Origin: Betaproteobacteria bacterium SG8_41
GTDB taxonomy: Bacteria > Pseudomonadota > Gammaproteobacteria > Burkholderiales > SG8-41
Direction of reading: 5' to 3'
Assembly (NCBI GenBank): GCA_001303585.1
Contig: LJTT01000021.1
Span: 1-45,222, forward strand
Length of the DNA stretch: 45,222 nt
Below, piece by piece: positions 16,059 to 23,943 of this stretch. The first letter of the stretch is position 1, and every line of letters starts with the position of its first letter. A model generated the notes under the pieces. It was not told the DNA's origin and did not search any database. It saw only the letters and a list, made by a program, of their open reading frames with translations. The position numbers and the translations under genes are program-made.

Positions 16059-16825
16059 TCAAAGAGGCGTTCTGGCAACGGCAGTCCGGCGAGATCTTCG
16101 GGCGTGAGACGACCCTCCGGCTCGATGCTGTAGCGCTCGAGCAGGTGGACCAGCTGCCGTGAATGCTGTGCCGAGTGCCAGGTACAGCGCTCAAAGAGCT
16201 GGTGCATCGTCTGCTGGCCGTAATAGGTCTTGAGTTTCTGCTGGCAGGTGCGGTCAGCGAGGCCGCCCCACCACTTCTGAAGCTTTCCGATCACCGCGTC
16301 GCCGTATGCGACGAACTCCGCGCCATCCAGAAAAGTGCCATCCTCCGGCGGAACCGTGGCGAGACTGTTACTGTATTCGACGCCGTCGACGACCGTCTCG
16401 AGGTAGGCCTCGGCGATGCGGAAGACGTGGTGTCCCAAGAGGCGGATCGAGCGGTCGCGGTTCTCGATGACGCGGTCCTTGAGGCGCTCCTTTGGCAGTT
16501 GCCGCAGGTAGCGCTGCGAAGCGCGCAGCACCGCTATCCATTTCTCGAGCAGTTTTTCGGGCGGCAGCGGCGTGTGCCCGGTGCCCGCAAGGCCGACGAA
16601 TTCCGCTACGTCTTCCAGGTTCTGGCCGAACACGAACTGCTCGCCTTTGGCGATGACCGGCAGGTTGCGCACGCCGTACGCGAGCAGCCGCTCGCGTCCG
16701 CCGGCGTCGTTAAGCACGTCGACCGCGACGAAGTCGATGCCCTTTTTCGAAAGAAACTCTTTCGCTCGGAGGCAGCTGCTTCACCCGGGCTGGGTGAAGA
16801 GCGTGAAGCGCTCGGCCGATTCCAT
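16055..16825 (-). CDS. Selenoprotein: Sec-containing glutaredoxin domain fused to DinB-like domain (in-frame UGA at 16783-16781)
   Basis: Ordinary translation stops at codon 15. Reading UGA as selenocysteine gives 256 residues. The N-terminus is a glutaredoxin fold: FTLFTQPG-Sec15-SSC18, RAKEFLSKKGIDFVAVDV, the cis-proline loop VRNLPVI (Pro56), and FGQNLEDVAEFVGL. Sec sits where glutaredoxins carry the attacking cysteine of CxxC. After about residue 85 comes a DinB/YfiT-like four-helix domain with the expected metal-type histidines (His132/133, His217, His221 in TWHSAQHSRQL). A SECIS-like hairpin follows the UGA, and selA, selB and selC lie 1.2 to 7 kb away. ATG 16825 is the only upstream ATG in frame, and its ribosome-binding site is weak. 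Likely role: thiol or peroxide chemistry with a thiol-dependent transferase-like partner domain; the substrate is unknown. Automated annotation would start at 16717 and lose the redox motif. Confidence 0.92.
16748..16783 (-). promoter_or_regulatory. bSECIS-like element: UGA codon and downstream hairpin
   Basis: On the minus strand UGA (16783-16781) is followed after 16 nt by CGAAAGA-GTT-TCTTTCG (16764-16748). This is a perfect 7-bp stem, or 6 bp with a 5-nt AGTTT loop. The loop starts 22 nt after UGA and has G at its second position. This meets the known bacterial SECIS pattern: apical loop about 16-37 nt after UGA, with a G in its first two bases. Confidence 0.8.
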
Positions 16826-16913
16826 GGGCTGTCGAGGCGGAGTGATCGAAGGAGCGAAGCCTAACCTTCGCTCGGGCTGCACGTCAAGGCAAATGGCGAA
16901 TGGCTACGGCCGC

Positions 16914-17036
16914 GTTCAATGTTCCCGGTTCAATGTTCCGAGTTCAAAGTTCAATGTTGGGAGCTTCGTAAACCGCTGCCGTCCGACTTTGAACTTTGAA
17001 CTTTGAACTTTGAACTTTGAACTTTGAACTTTGAAC
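16914..17036. repeat. Inverted-arm heptamer element GTTCAAT / TTTGAAC with conserved core
   Basis: Left arm: seven 7-mers starting GTTC or GTTG (16914-16962), imperfect. Right arm: seven perfect TTTGAAC copies (16988-17036). The core is 16961-16987 (GAGCTTCGTAA, then ACCGCTGCCGTCCGAC). The perfect arm lies 9 bp from the mnmA stop. It separates mnmA from the Sec-glutaredoxin gene. Confidence 0.93.
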
Positions 17037-17045
17037 CTGAGACCG

Positions 17046-18200
17046 TTATCCCTCCGCCCTGAATAGTTCAGTACCGGGCGGACACTCTCGCGGGCGGTCG
17101 TCCTCGGCCTTGGGCCGCTCTACCGACTCGATGATGCCGCCGCCCAGGCACACCTGGCTCTCGTAGACGACGACCGACTGGCCGGGCGTGATCGCCCACT
17201 GCGGTTCGGCGAAATCGACCGTGCACTGTGCAGCGCTCACGCTGTCGATCGTGCAAGGCGCGTCTTTCTGACGATAGCGAGTCTTCGCGCTGTAGACCCA
17301 GTTGCAGTGCGGCATGAACCCGCTCACCCAGCTGAGATCGGTTGCCTTGAGGCGGCTGTGGTAGAGCGCGGGATGTTCCCGCCCCTGCACCACGATCAGG
17401 CGGTTGTGCTCGAGATCCTTGGCCGCGACGTACCATGGCTCGCCATCGCCATCGCGGATGCCGCCGATGCCCAGGCCTTGCCGCTGGCCGATGGTGTAGA
17501 ACATGAGGCCCTCATGCCGGCCGACGAGACGTCCTTCGAGCGTGTGGATCTCGCCCGGATTCGGCAGAACGTAGCGGCCGAGGAACTCGCGAAATGGGCG
17601 CTCGCCGATGAAACAGATGCCGGTCGAGTCCTTCTTGTCGTGAACCGGCAGCCCCTCGCGCCGCGCGAGCTCGCGCACGTCGCGCTTGTGGAGTGCGCCC
17701 ACGGGAAACAATGTCCGGGCGAGCTGCGTCTGGTTGAGCCGGTAGAGAAAGTAACTCTGATCCTTGGTGCCGTCCTCGGCTTTGAGGAGCTGGAAGAGGC
17801 CGTCGGTTTCCCGCGCCTGTGCATAGTGGCCGGTTGCAATGCAGTCCGCGCCGAGCCCAATTGCGTGGTCCAGGAAAGCCTTGAACTTGATCTCTGCGTT
17901 GCAGAGCACGTCCGGGTTAGGCGTGCGGCCGGCGCGATATTCCCGCAGGAAATCGTTGAATACGCGGTCTTTGTATTCGGCGGAGAAATTGACGACATCG
18001 ATCTCGATGCCGATCCGCTCCGCTACCGCCACGGCATCGACCAGGTCCTCGCGCGCCGGGCAATATTCGTCGGTGTCGTCGTCCTCCCAGTTCTTCATGA
18101 ACAGGCCCGACACCTTATAGCCCTGTTGCTTGAGCAGCAGGGCGGCGACGGACGAATCAACGCCGCCCGACATGCCAACGATAACGCGTTTTCCTGTCAT
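17046..18200 (-). CDS. mnmA: tRNA-specific 2-thiouridylase MnmA
   Basis: 384 residues. The PP-loop ATPase motif is GMSGGVDSS (residues 9-17). Catalytic cysteines are visible as Cys100 (in [12 protein letters not shown]) and Cys196 (in [13 protein letters not shown]), matching the pair known from E. coli MnmA. It transfers sulfur to U34 of tRNA-Lys, -Glu and -Gln in the cytoplasm. The ATG at 18200 gives the conserved N-terminus [14 protein letters not shown]. In Sec-using organisms the same wobble uridine can be converted further to 2-selenouridine by SelU, but no selU is seen here. The NUDIX gene ends 168 bp upstream in the same direction. Confidence 0.97.
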   Translation of the reverse strand: MTGKRVIVGMSGGVDSSVAALLLKQQGYKVSGLFMKNWEDDDTDEYCPAREDLVDAVAVAERIGIEIDVVNFSAEYKDRVFNDFLREYRAGRTPNPDVLCNAEIKFKAFLDHAIGLGADCIATGHYAQARETDGLFQLLKAEDGTKDQSYFLYRLNQTQLARTLFPVGALHKRDVRELARREGLPVHDKKDSTGICFIGERPFREFLGRYVLPNPGEIHTLEGRLVGRHEGLMFYTIGQRQGLGIGGIRDGDGEPWYVAAKDLEHNRLIVVQGREHPALYHSRLKATDLSWVSGFMPHCNWVYSAKTRYRQKDAPCTIDSVSAAQCTVDFAEPQWAITPGQSVVVYESQVCLGGGIIESVERPKAEDDRPRECPPGTELFRAEG

Positions 18201-18367
18201 GCTTGTTGATGCTGTATTGATCGGACCGCAGCGAAAGGGAAGTTGGGGAGAAATTCCGGGTTCGGAACCCGATAGGATTGTACAAGATGCGAGCCCAGCT
18301 GGACGATGCAGGCGGCAGGGTCACGGCCCTCTGGCGCTCTTCGCCCTCCCGCTGTGCATCGCGAGCC

Positions 18368-18820
18368 TCATGATCTGGAATATTGTTGCAGAACGGCGAG
18401 CGGGTAGCGCCGGCCGGCCAGATAGTCCTCGATGCAGCGCATGACCAGCGGCGAACGGTGGCGGCCCGACTCGCTTCGGATCTCGTCCAGGGTTAGCCAT
18501 ACGGCCCGGACAATGCCGTGGTCGAGGGCGCGCCCTTCCTCATGCGCCGTGATCTCCCCCGTGAAAGCAAACCGCAGGTAGGTGACGTCCTCTTCGTCAT
18601 GGCGATACTGGTAGACACCCAGCAACGCGGCAGGCTCGAAGACGCAGGCGGTTTCCTCGAGGGTTTCCCGCACGACGGCCTGGAGCAGGGTCTCGTCCGG
18701 ATCCAGATGGCCGGCGGGCTGATTGAAGCGCCGGCCGTGCTGGGTATCCTCCTCGACGAGGAGAAAGCGGCCGCCGCGTTCGGCGATCGCGGCGACGGTC
18801 ACGTTGGGTTTCCAGAGCAT
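18368..18820 (-). CDS. nudJ: NUDIX hydrolase, NudJ-like phosphatase
   Basis: 150 residues with a complete Nudix box starting GHLDPDETLLQAVVRETLEE (residues 37-56) and a normal overall fold (VTVAAIAERGGRFLLVEE at the start). NudJ removes phosphates from HMP-PP and nucleoside triphosphates. nudJ directly upstream of mnmA is a common arrangement in proteobacteria, and both genes are on the minus strand here. ATG 18820 (MLWKPNVTV) matches the family N-terminus. Confidence 0.9.
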   Translation of the reverse strand: MLWKPNVTVAAIAERGGRFLLVEEDTQHGRRFNQPAGHLDPDETLLQAVVRETLEETACVFEPAALLGVYQYRHDEEDVTYLRFAFTGEITAHEEGRALDHGIVRAVWLTLDEIRSESGRHRSPLVMRCIEDYLAGRRYPLAVLQQYSRS

Positions 18821-18904
18821 GGGCGCGCTGCAATGCGCGGATTGTATCTCTGCCGGTTGCGATGTTCACGCGGTTTGCGGGTTGTCGCTCCAGGGGGCGA
18901 TCTG

Positions 18905-18938
18905 AAAAAAGAAGGGCGGGGTCTCGACCCCGCCCTTC
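18905..18938 (-). terminator. Strong intrinsic terminator
   Basis: GAAGGGCGGGGTC (18911-18923) pairs perfectly over 13 bp with GACCCCGCCCTTC (18926-18938) around a 2-nt loop. On the minus strand it is followed by six U (AAAAAA at 18905-18910). It ends the transcript of the small PsiF-like gene at 19027-19200, ahead of nudJ. Confidence 0.92.
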
Positions 18939-19026
18939 CTCCTCGAATTCGTTTGTTGTTGCCGATCAGTTCGGTTTTTTTGGCCTCACGCCTTAATCTG
19001 GCCCTCAGGCCAATTTCTGAACCTTA

Positions 19027-19200
19027 CTACTTCGCTGCCGGGCACGTTACCTTTTTACCGCCAATCGTGACTTTTGCGCCGGCCTTCTTGCCCTTGCAGG
19101 CCTTGGCGATTGCTTCCTTGCTCGGATCGGCCGCGATGACCGGCGCCGTGAAAGCCAGCGCGAATGAGCCCAACAGAACTGCTGCGAACAGCTGCTTCAT
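19027..19200 (-). CDS. Small secreted PsiF-repeat-like protein
   Basis: 57 residues. The signal peptide MKQLFAAVLLGSFALAFTAPVIA precedes a short mature part, ADPSKEAIAKACKGKKAG, then VTIGGKKVTCPAAK, with two cysteines that could pair. Sequence and size resemble the PsiF/PsiF-like periplasmic proteins (a phosphate-starvation-inducible family in E. coli), but the similarity is short. The ATG at 19200 has an excellent GGGAGGT Shine-Dalgarno. It is a stand-alone gene with its own terminator 90 bp downstream. Function unknown. Confidence 0.75.
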   Translation of the reverse strand: MKQLFAAVLLGSFALAFTAPVIAADPSKEAIAKACKGKKAGAKVTIGGKKVTCPAAK

Positions 19201-19440
19201 AAAACCTCCCATGTCAGGACATGTTGAATAAATACCGGCAGCGAAGCCGCCGGCCGCTCGTTCGAGCGCCGCAAGCGTATTCGAAAGCCCTGCAGAGGGC
19301 AACGGCCTTGCCAATGGTGGTGAAAAAATTTGAAGGAAGGAGCCGTTTGTGTCGCCGCGCAGCGACAATGGCGCTTGAAACAACGCGTGCGCCGGGTCCA
19401 GCGGGGAGCCGGCCCCGGCGGCACCAGGGATCTGTATCCC

Positions 19441-19460
19441 GTCGCGGCTCAGGCCGCGAC
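19441..19460 (-). other. Hairpin enclosing the malate synthase stop codon
   Basis: GTCGCGGC (19441-19448) pairs perfectly with GCCGCGAC (19453-19460). The 4-nt loop and stem junction contain the TGA stop of aceB (19451-19449). There is no U tract, so it is more likely an RNA-stability or processing structure than a terminator. Confidence 0.5.
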
Positions 19461-21080
19461 GCTTTCGCGCAGGTCGCGCGTGAGCCAATCGTAGCCGGGC
19501 AACGTGAGGAACTCGACGTATTCGTCGGCCGTCGTGATCTGGTCGAAGAGTCTGGCCGCCTCTTCGTAACGGCCCGTCTCCCACGCCTCTTCACCCAATA
19601 GTGTCTTAACTTTTGCGAGCTCTTCCGGCAGCAGCGTGCGAAAGAGCTCCTTGGTCACTTTCCGGCCGTCGTCCAGCAAGCCCTTGGGGCTGCGGATCCA
19701 CTGCCAGATCTGGGAGCGCGAAATCTCCGCGGTGGCGGCGTCCTCCATCAGGTTGTAAACCGGAACGCAGCCGTTGCCGGCCAGCCACGCGCCGATGTAC
19801 TGGATGCCGACGCTGATATTGTTGCGCAGGCCTTCTTCCGTGATCGGCTTCTCCGGCCGGAACTCGAGCAGGTCATTTGCGGTGACCTGCACGTCATCGC
19901 GCCTTTTGTGGATTTGATTGGGCGTCAGCATGTAATGGTCGAAAACGGTGCGGGCGAGTTCAACGAGGCCCGGGTGCGCGACCCAGGTGCCGTCGCAGCC
20001 GTCGGTTACTTCGCGCACCTTGTCGGCCCGCACCTTCTCGAGCGCCGCGGCGTTTGCCTCCGGATCGTTCTTGATGGGAATCTGCGCTGCCATGCCACCC
20101 ATGGCGAAGGTCTTGCGACGGTGGCAGGTCTTCACGAGAAGCAGCGAGTAGGCGCGCATGAAGGGAGCCGTCATCGTCACCTGGGTCCGCTCAGCCAGGC
20201 AGAAATCGCGGTTCGAGCGGAATTTCTTGATGCAGCTGAAGATGTAGTCCCAACGTCCGATGTTGAGGCCTGCCGAGTGCTCGCGCAGCTCGTACAGGAT
20301 CTCGTCCATCTCGAAGGCGGCAACCACGGTCTCGATCAGCACTGTGGCCTTGATCGTGCCCACGGGAATACCCAGCTCGCGCTGCGCCGTGACAAAGATG
20401 TCGTTCCACAACCGCGCCTCGAGGTGGCTCTCAAGCTTGGGCAGATAGAAATACGGCCCGCTGTCGTGCGCGAGGGCAGGTTTCGCGTTGTGGAAGAAGT
20501 ACAGCGCAAAGTCGAAGATCGCGCCGGCCACCGGGTCACCATCGATCAGCACATGGTGTTCCATCAGGTGCCAGCCTCGCGGGCGCACGAGCAGCGTCGC
20601 GATCTTTTCGTTCAGCCGGTACTCCTTTCCCTCGGGTCCGGCGAACGCGATCGTGCGGTTCACGGCGTCACGCAAGTTGATCTGGCCCTCGACCATGTTG
20701 TCCCAGGTCGGCGCGTTGGCATCCTCGAAATCGGCCATGAAGACGCTGGCGCCGGAATTGAGCGCGTTGATGACCATCTTGCGGTCGGTCGGGCCGGTGA
20801 TCTCCACGCGCCGGTCCTCCAGGTCCCGGTGCACCGGCGCAACGGTCCAATCGGACTCGCGGATCTGACGGGTGTCGGGCAGGAAGTCGGGCAGCTTGCC
20901 TGCATCGAATTCGGTCTGGCGCTTGGCGCGCGCCGCCAGAAGTGCCCGGCGACGCGCTTCGAACTTGCGCACAAGCTTTGCCAGGAAGGCGAGCGCTGGT
21001 CCCGAGAGTATTTCCTGATAGGCCGGCGTCATCCGGCCAAGGATATCGACGCCGTCAGGAAGGGCGGTGGGGCGGCTCAT
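19449..21080 (-). CDS. aceB: Malate synthase A
   Basis: 543 residues, full length for the A isoform. Recognisable blocks are [20 protein letters not shown] split around residues 90-110, [51 protein letters not shown] and [19 protein letters not shown]. It condenses glyoxylate with acetyl-CoA to malate in the glyoxylate shunt. The ATG at 21080 fits the family N-terminus. It is transcribed divergently from the unidentified gene at 21609 across a 528-bp gap. Isocitrate lyase is not adjacent in this window. Confidence 0.97.
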   Translation of the reverse strand: MSRPTALPDGVDILGRMTPAYQEILSGPALAFLAKLVRKFEARRRALLAARAKRQTEFDAGKLPDFLPDTRQIRESDWTVAPVHRDLEDRRVEITGPTDRKMVINALNSGASVFMADFEDANAPTWDNMVEGQINLRDAVNRTIAFAGPEGKEYRLNEKIATLLVRPRGWHLMEHHVLIDGDPVAGAIFDFALYFFHNAKPALAHDSGPYFYLPKLESHLEARLWNDIFVTAQRELGIPVGTIKATVLIETVVAAFEMDEILYELREHSAGLNIGRWDYIFSCIKKFRSNRDFCLAERTQVTMTAPFMRAYSLLLVKTCHRRKTFAMGGMAAQIPIKNDPEANAAALEKVRADKVREVTDGCDGTWVAHPGLVELARTVFDHYMLTPNQIHKRRDDVQVTANDLLEFRPEKPITEEGLRNNISVGIQYIGAWLAGNGCVPVYNLMEDAATAEISRSQIWQWIRSPKGLLDDGRKVTKELFRTLLPEELAKVKTLLGEEAWETGRYEEAARLFDQITTADEYVEFLTLPGYDWLTRDLRESVAA

Positions 21081-21156
21081 GTAGCTTCATCCTCGTTTTG
21101 GGTTGACGCGAACCGAAAAGGCCTACGAATCGATTTCACCATACAAAAAAGAAGAC

Positions 21157-21186
21157 TGAATAGGATGCTGCATTGCATTATGTCAA
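21157..21186 (-). promoter_or_regulatory. Sigma-70-like promoter candidate for aceB
   Basis: On the minus strand there is a perfect TTGACA (21186-21181), an 18-bp spacer and TATTCA (21162-21157). The leader would be about 70 nt to the ATG at 21080. A second TTGACA lies at 21215-21210 and may be part of a repeated regulator site. Confidence 0.5.
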
Positions 21187-21401
21187 GTCTGCTATTGGCC
21201 CCAAAACCCTGTCAAGACAAAATGTTTTTACAGGTGCATTTGCACAACATATGACCAAACCCGTTTTGATTTTCCTAAAGTAAGCGGACACTTATATTGC
21301 GGGATCGGAGCAGGCCAATGCCGGACAAAAGAGATCGACTGTCTCCGGGACCCCCGTGCCGAGCAGGTGTCTGGCCACGGCCGGGGGGCTTAAGGGGGGC
21401 A

Positions 21402-21412
21402 TTTGCTATAAT
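21402..21412 (+). promoter_or_regulatory. Extended -10 promoter candidate for the gene at 21609
   Basis: TTTGC followed by a perfect TATAAT (21407-21412), giving the TGn extended -10 pattern. No good -35 was found. Initiation near 21419 would give a leader of about 190 nt. Confidence 0.45.
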
Positions 21413-21608
21413 CCGGGCCTTCCAGGGTGCCATCCAGCATCGTTGCACTGCAGCGCGCCGGCAAAGCGCTCCTTTCGCGCTCAAAAAACAGGTGCCAGGG
21501 GTGAGAAATGCGATCCGGCCCGCATTCTTCCGTACGCTCGAACAGATCGCTGAAATATCCCGAATACCCGAACACATTACCGACCAAACCGAACGGAGAA
21601 GGTGAAAC

Positions 21609-22985
21609 ATGACCGCACAACTGGACCTGTTGAAGATCGCCCAGGAAGAACAAAGTGGGGATTTATTCAAGTTGCTGGACAGCGTCTACAAGCGATCGAA
21701 GGTCCAGCCGCGCGGCATATCGGATGCGGTTATCTGGGAAGGCGGGAACCCGCACGGCGGCGTGAAGCCGGTCGCGCACGCGTTCACGGATATGTTTGCG
21801 CTCAACGGAACGCTGATGGCGCTGGATGTGCTGGGTTTGCCGTTCCTCGGCGTGCCGATGATGGCGCAGTACCGCCACGACAAGAAGCTCGCACCGGTCG
21901 AGTGGTTCGGCAAGCTTGACGCCACTTCCATCAAGTGGTCCACGGCCGGAGACTTTCTGGTCAACGACAACGGTAAGAAGGTGGTTGTCATGGGCAAGTC
22001 CGCGAATGCGCCGCTGCGCACCGCGGCAGGGGTCTACTGCAACGTCCGGCCCTACGGCACGGTCACCAACGTGCGTTTCATGCCCGGCCTGCCGTACTCG
22101 CAGGACGGCAAGAAGTTCCGCGTCGATCGCGATACCGGCAACATCCACTCCGAAATGAACACCCCGGGAATCCGGATGGCGTACGCAGTTCGCCTGTTCC
22201 TGAAAATGGTGCACGAAACGGGACAGATCGGCCGCGTTGCCACCAAGCCGACGCAGGCCCAGGAAGACGCCGTTAACGCGGGGATCCTGCGCTGGTTGCT
22301 TCAAGGCACCAAGTTCGAGCTGAAGCGGCGCTACGCCGTCGACGCCTACGCCGAGCACAAGGCGAACGTCGACGCGATCGTCGCCCTCCTGCCCAAGGAC
22401 TTCAAGGCCGGCATGGAGAACTGGGGCGGGGAAATCAATGAGCACATCTCCGACACCAATTTCGGCATCTTACTGCACGACATGTATCAGCAGCGCGACG
22501 TCGTCGTCTACTCAACGGATCTCGACGGCGACCGCTTGACCGACCTCATGGCAGACGCGCCCGACGTCCTGCGCGGGTGGGGGCAAAAAATTCTGGAGCA
22601 TGTCAAAGCCGGCACCGACATGAAGAAGGTCTGGAAGGAGATGGGCTTCACCATGACGAACGGCAAGGACATGACGAGCGTCATGTACCGTATCGAGGGC
22701 GAGCCAATCTTCGAGCAAACGCTGGGTTCCGCGGACGCGATGCTGCTGCGCCTGCTGGCCGGCGACGAGACGGTCGGCGGCGAGAAGCAGCCCTACGATC
22801 CGCGGATCCATTTCGTGCTGATCAACGAGGCTTACAAGGCCGCCAATCCGGGCAACACGGAACTGGCTCGCTGGCTGGACGCGCAGCTGGAGACCTTCGA
22901 CAAGATCTATGGCGGCAAGCGCCCCCGTTACCTCGAGGGCTACAAGAAGCTGAAGGAAGCGATCAAGCCTTGGGGCACGAAGTAA
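21609..22985 (+). CDS. Conserved-looking cytoplasmic protein of unidentified family, 458 aa
   Basis: I do not recognise this family. The coding frame is strong, with good codon bias and a clear Shine-Dalgarno (GGAGAAGG before ATG 21609), and the protein is hydrophilic with no signal peptide or membrane segment. Features visible are a glycine-rich VIWEGGNPHGGVKPVAHAFTD near residue 40 (given here in part), GVPMMAQYRHDKK, a basic-aromatic NVRPYGTVTNVRFMPGLPYS, IHSEMNTPGIRMAYAVRLFL, an acidic STDLDGDRLTDLM, and a C-terminal ARWLDAQLETFDKIYGGKR. It is not isocitrate lyase: that enzyme's KKCGH motif is absent. Divergence from aceB suggests, but does not prove, a link to acetate or C2 metabolism. 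A terminator follows at 23117. Confidence 0.85.
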   Translation: MTAQLDLLKIAQEEQSGDLFKLLDSVYKRSKVQPRGISDAVIWEGGNPHGGVKPVAHAFTDMFALNGTLMALDVLGLPFLGVPMMAQYRHDKKLAPVEWFGKLDATSIKWSTAGDFLVNDNGKKVVVMGKSANAPLRTAAGVYCNVRPYGTVTNVRFMPGLPYSQDGKKFRVDRDTGNIHSEMNTPGIRMAYAVRLFLKMVHETGQIGRVATKPTQAQEDAVNAGILRWLLQGTKFELKRRYAVDAYAEHKANVDAIVALLPKDFKAGMENWGGEINEHISDTNFGILLHDMYQQRDVVVYSTDLDGDRLTDLMADAPDVLRGWGQKILEHVKAGTDMKKVWKEMGFTMTNGKDMTSVMYRIEGEPIFEQTLGSADAMLLRLLAGDETVGGEKQPYDPRIHFVLINEAYKAANPGNTELARWLDAQLETFDKIYGGKRPRYLEGYKKLKEAIKPWGTK

Positions 22986-23116
22986 TAAGCGCTATTCCGG
23001 GCGGACGCAATGCCGCGCCGCCCCACCCCAGAGGGGGTGCGGCCTGATTCCAGCGGCGTCCACCCTGCTCGGAAAGGGCGGCCGGGGCGCAGACGCGACG
23101 CTCGCCCCCAATGGAT

Positions 23117-23150
23117 AAAGCCCACGTCAACCGTAGTGGCGTGGGCTTTT
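23117..23150. terminator. Bidirectional intrinsic terminator
   Basis: AAAGCCCACG (23117-23126) pairs with CGTGGGCTTT (23140-23149) over 10 bp. A T tract lies at the right and A-rich sequence at the left. It lies between the converging 458-aa gene and the cold-shock gene and can serve both. Confidence 0.88.
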
Positions 23151-23187
23151 CTATCGTTTCAGGATGCCGGCGCGGCCGGCGCGAGGA

Positions 23188-23394
23188 TCAGGAAGCGGCC
23201 TGTATATTCGAGGCCTGCTTACCCTTCGGGCCCTGGGTTACCTCGAACGACACCTTCTGGCCTTCCTTGAGGGTCTTGAAACCGCTCATCTGGATCGCCG
23301 AAAAGTGCGCGAACAGATCTTCGCTGCCATCGTCCGGGGTAATGAACCCGTAGCCTTTGGCGTCATTGAACCACTTCACCGTACCTGTTGCCAT
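23188..23394 (-). CDS. Cold-shock domain protein (CspA family)
   Basis: 68 residues: [18 protein letters not shown] then [16 protein letters not shown], with both RNA-binding motifs (KGYGFI and DLFAHF) intact. It is a nucleic-acid chaperone for mRNA at low temperature or in general growth. The start is ATG 23394 with AGGTAGG upstream; a longer reading frame extends into the leader and is not used. The upstream gap to clpS (239 bp) is long enough for the structured leader typical of csp genes. It shares a terminator with the convergent gene. Confidence 0.96.
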   Translation of the reverse strand: MATGTVKWFNDAKGYGFITPDDGSEDLFAHFSAIQMSGFKTLKEGQKVSFEVTQGPKGKQASNIQAAS

Positions 23395-23633
23395 ACACCT
23401 ACCTCTGCCGAAATTAGCGGGCATGGGGCCCGCACGCTGTTTGAGTTTCAAGATCGCGTACGGGCGAAACCGGTAAGCGAAAGCGCTTGAAGCCAAACAC
23501 TCAATCGCTTTCTAGGACATTTGCCCATGGAAGTCAAGTAACCCCCCCTTGGCGACGTGAATTCGCCACTTGAAAAATTCCGGATTATGGTGAAAATACC
23601 AAACGAAGCCGGAATTTAAGTGTTATTTTTGCC

Positions 23634-23942
23634 ATGGCGAGTCGACAACGGGAAGGCACGGTTCTTGAGGCGAAGAAGAGCAAGGTCAAGGCGCCGCCAA
23701 TGTTCAAGGTGCTGCTCTTGAACGACGATTACACGCCTATGGACTTTGTGGTCATCGTGCTTCAGAAATTCTTCGCGCTGAGTCGCGAAAAGGCGACACA
23801 GATCATGCTCAAGGTGCACCGCGATGGCATCGGGGTTTGCGGGATTTACCCGCGCGATGTGGCCGCGACGAAGGTGGAACAGGTAAAATCGTACGCGAAG
23901 CAGCACCAGCATCCGTTACAGTGTGTGATGGAAGAGACGTGA
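23634..23942 (+). CDS. clpS: ATP-dependent Clp protease adaptor ClpS
   Basis: 102 residues. The ClpS core is visible: [20 protein letters not shown], then VLQKFF, and a C-terminal KHRDG-like segment [20 protein letters not shown]. ClpS binds N-degron substrates and delivers them to ClpAP. The stop (23940-23942) is 1 nt before the clpA ATG (23944), so the two are translationally coupled, as in most proteobacteria. Confidence 0.97.
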   Translation: MASRQREGTVLEAKKSKVKAPPMFKVLLLNDDYTPMDFVVIVLQKFFALSREKATQIMLKVHRDGIGVCGIYPRDVAATKVEQVKSYAKQHQHPLQCVMEET

Positions 23943-23943
23943 C

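Larger units (their letters stand above)
21081..21608. other. 528-bp divergent regulatory gap without a gene
   Basis: No plausible coding sequence. The reading frames here have no family-like character. The left half is AT-richer than its surroundings and holds two TGTCAAG motifs (21181 and 21210) and a probable aceB promoter. The right half holds an extended -10 box (21407) and a leader of about 190 nt for the unidentified gene. No hairpin with a U tract or riboswitch pattern was recognised. Confidence 0.6.

Noticed and set aside
16055..16714. Annotating this gene as a 220-aa DinB protein starting at a GTG near 16717
   Set aside because: Glutaredoxin sequence continues upstream in the same frame through a UGA. 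The GTG would cut the fold in half.
16988..17036. TTTGAAC array as a CRISPR
   Set aside because: Units are 7 bp and directly adjacent, with no spacers of 25-40 bp and no cas genes. The same applies to the GGAAACT arrays at 28.5 and 31.1 kb.
21266..21298. TTGATT and TATATT as a plus-strand promoter
   Set aside because: The 21-bp spacing is too long for a sigma-70 promoter; the extended -10 at 21407 is preferred.
21275..21670. Possible gene of 131 codons in the aceB upstream gap
   Set aside because: No family-like features, and it overlaps the start of the 458-aa gene on the opposite strand.
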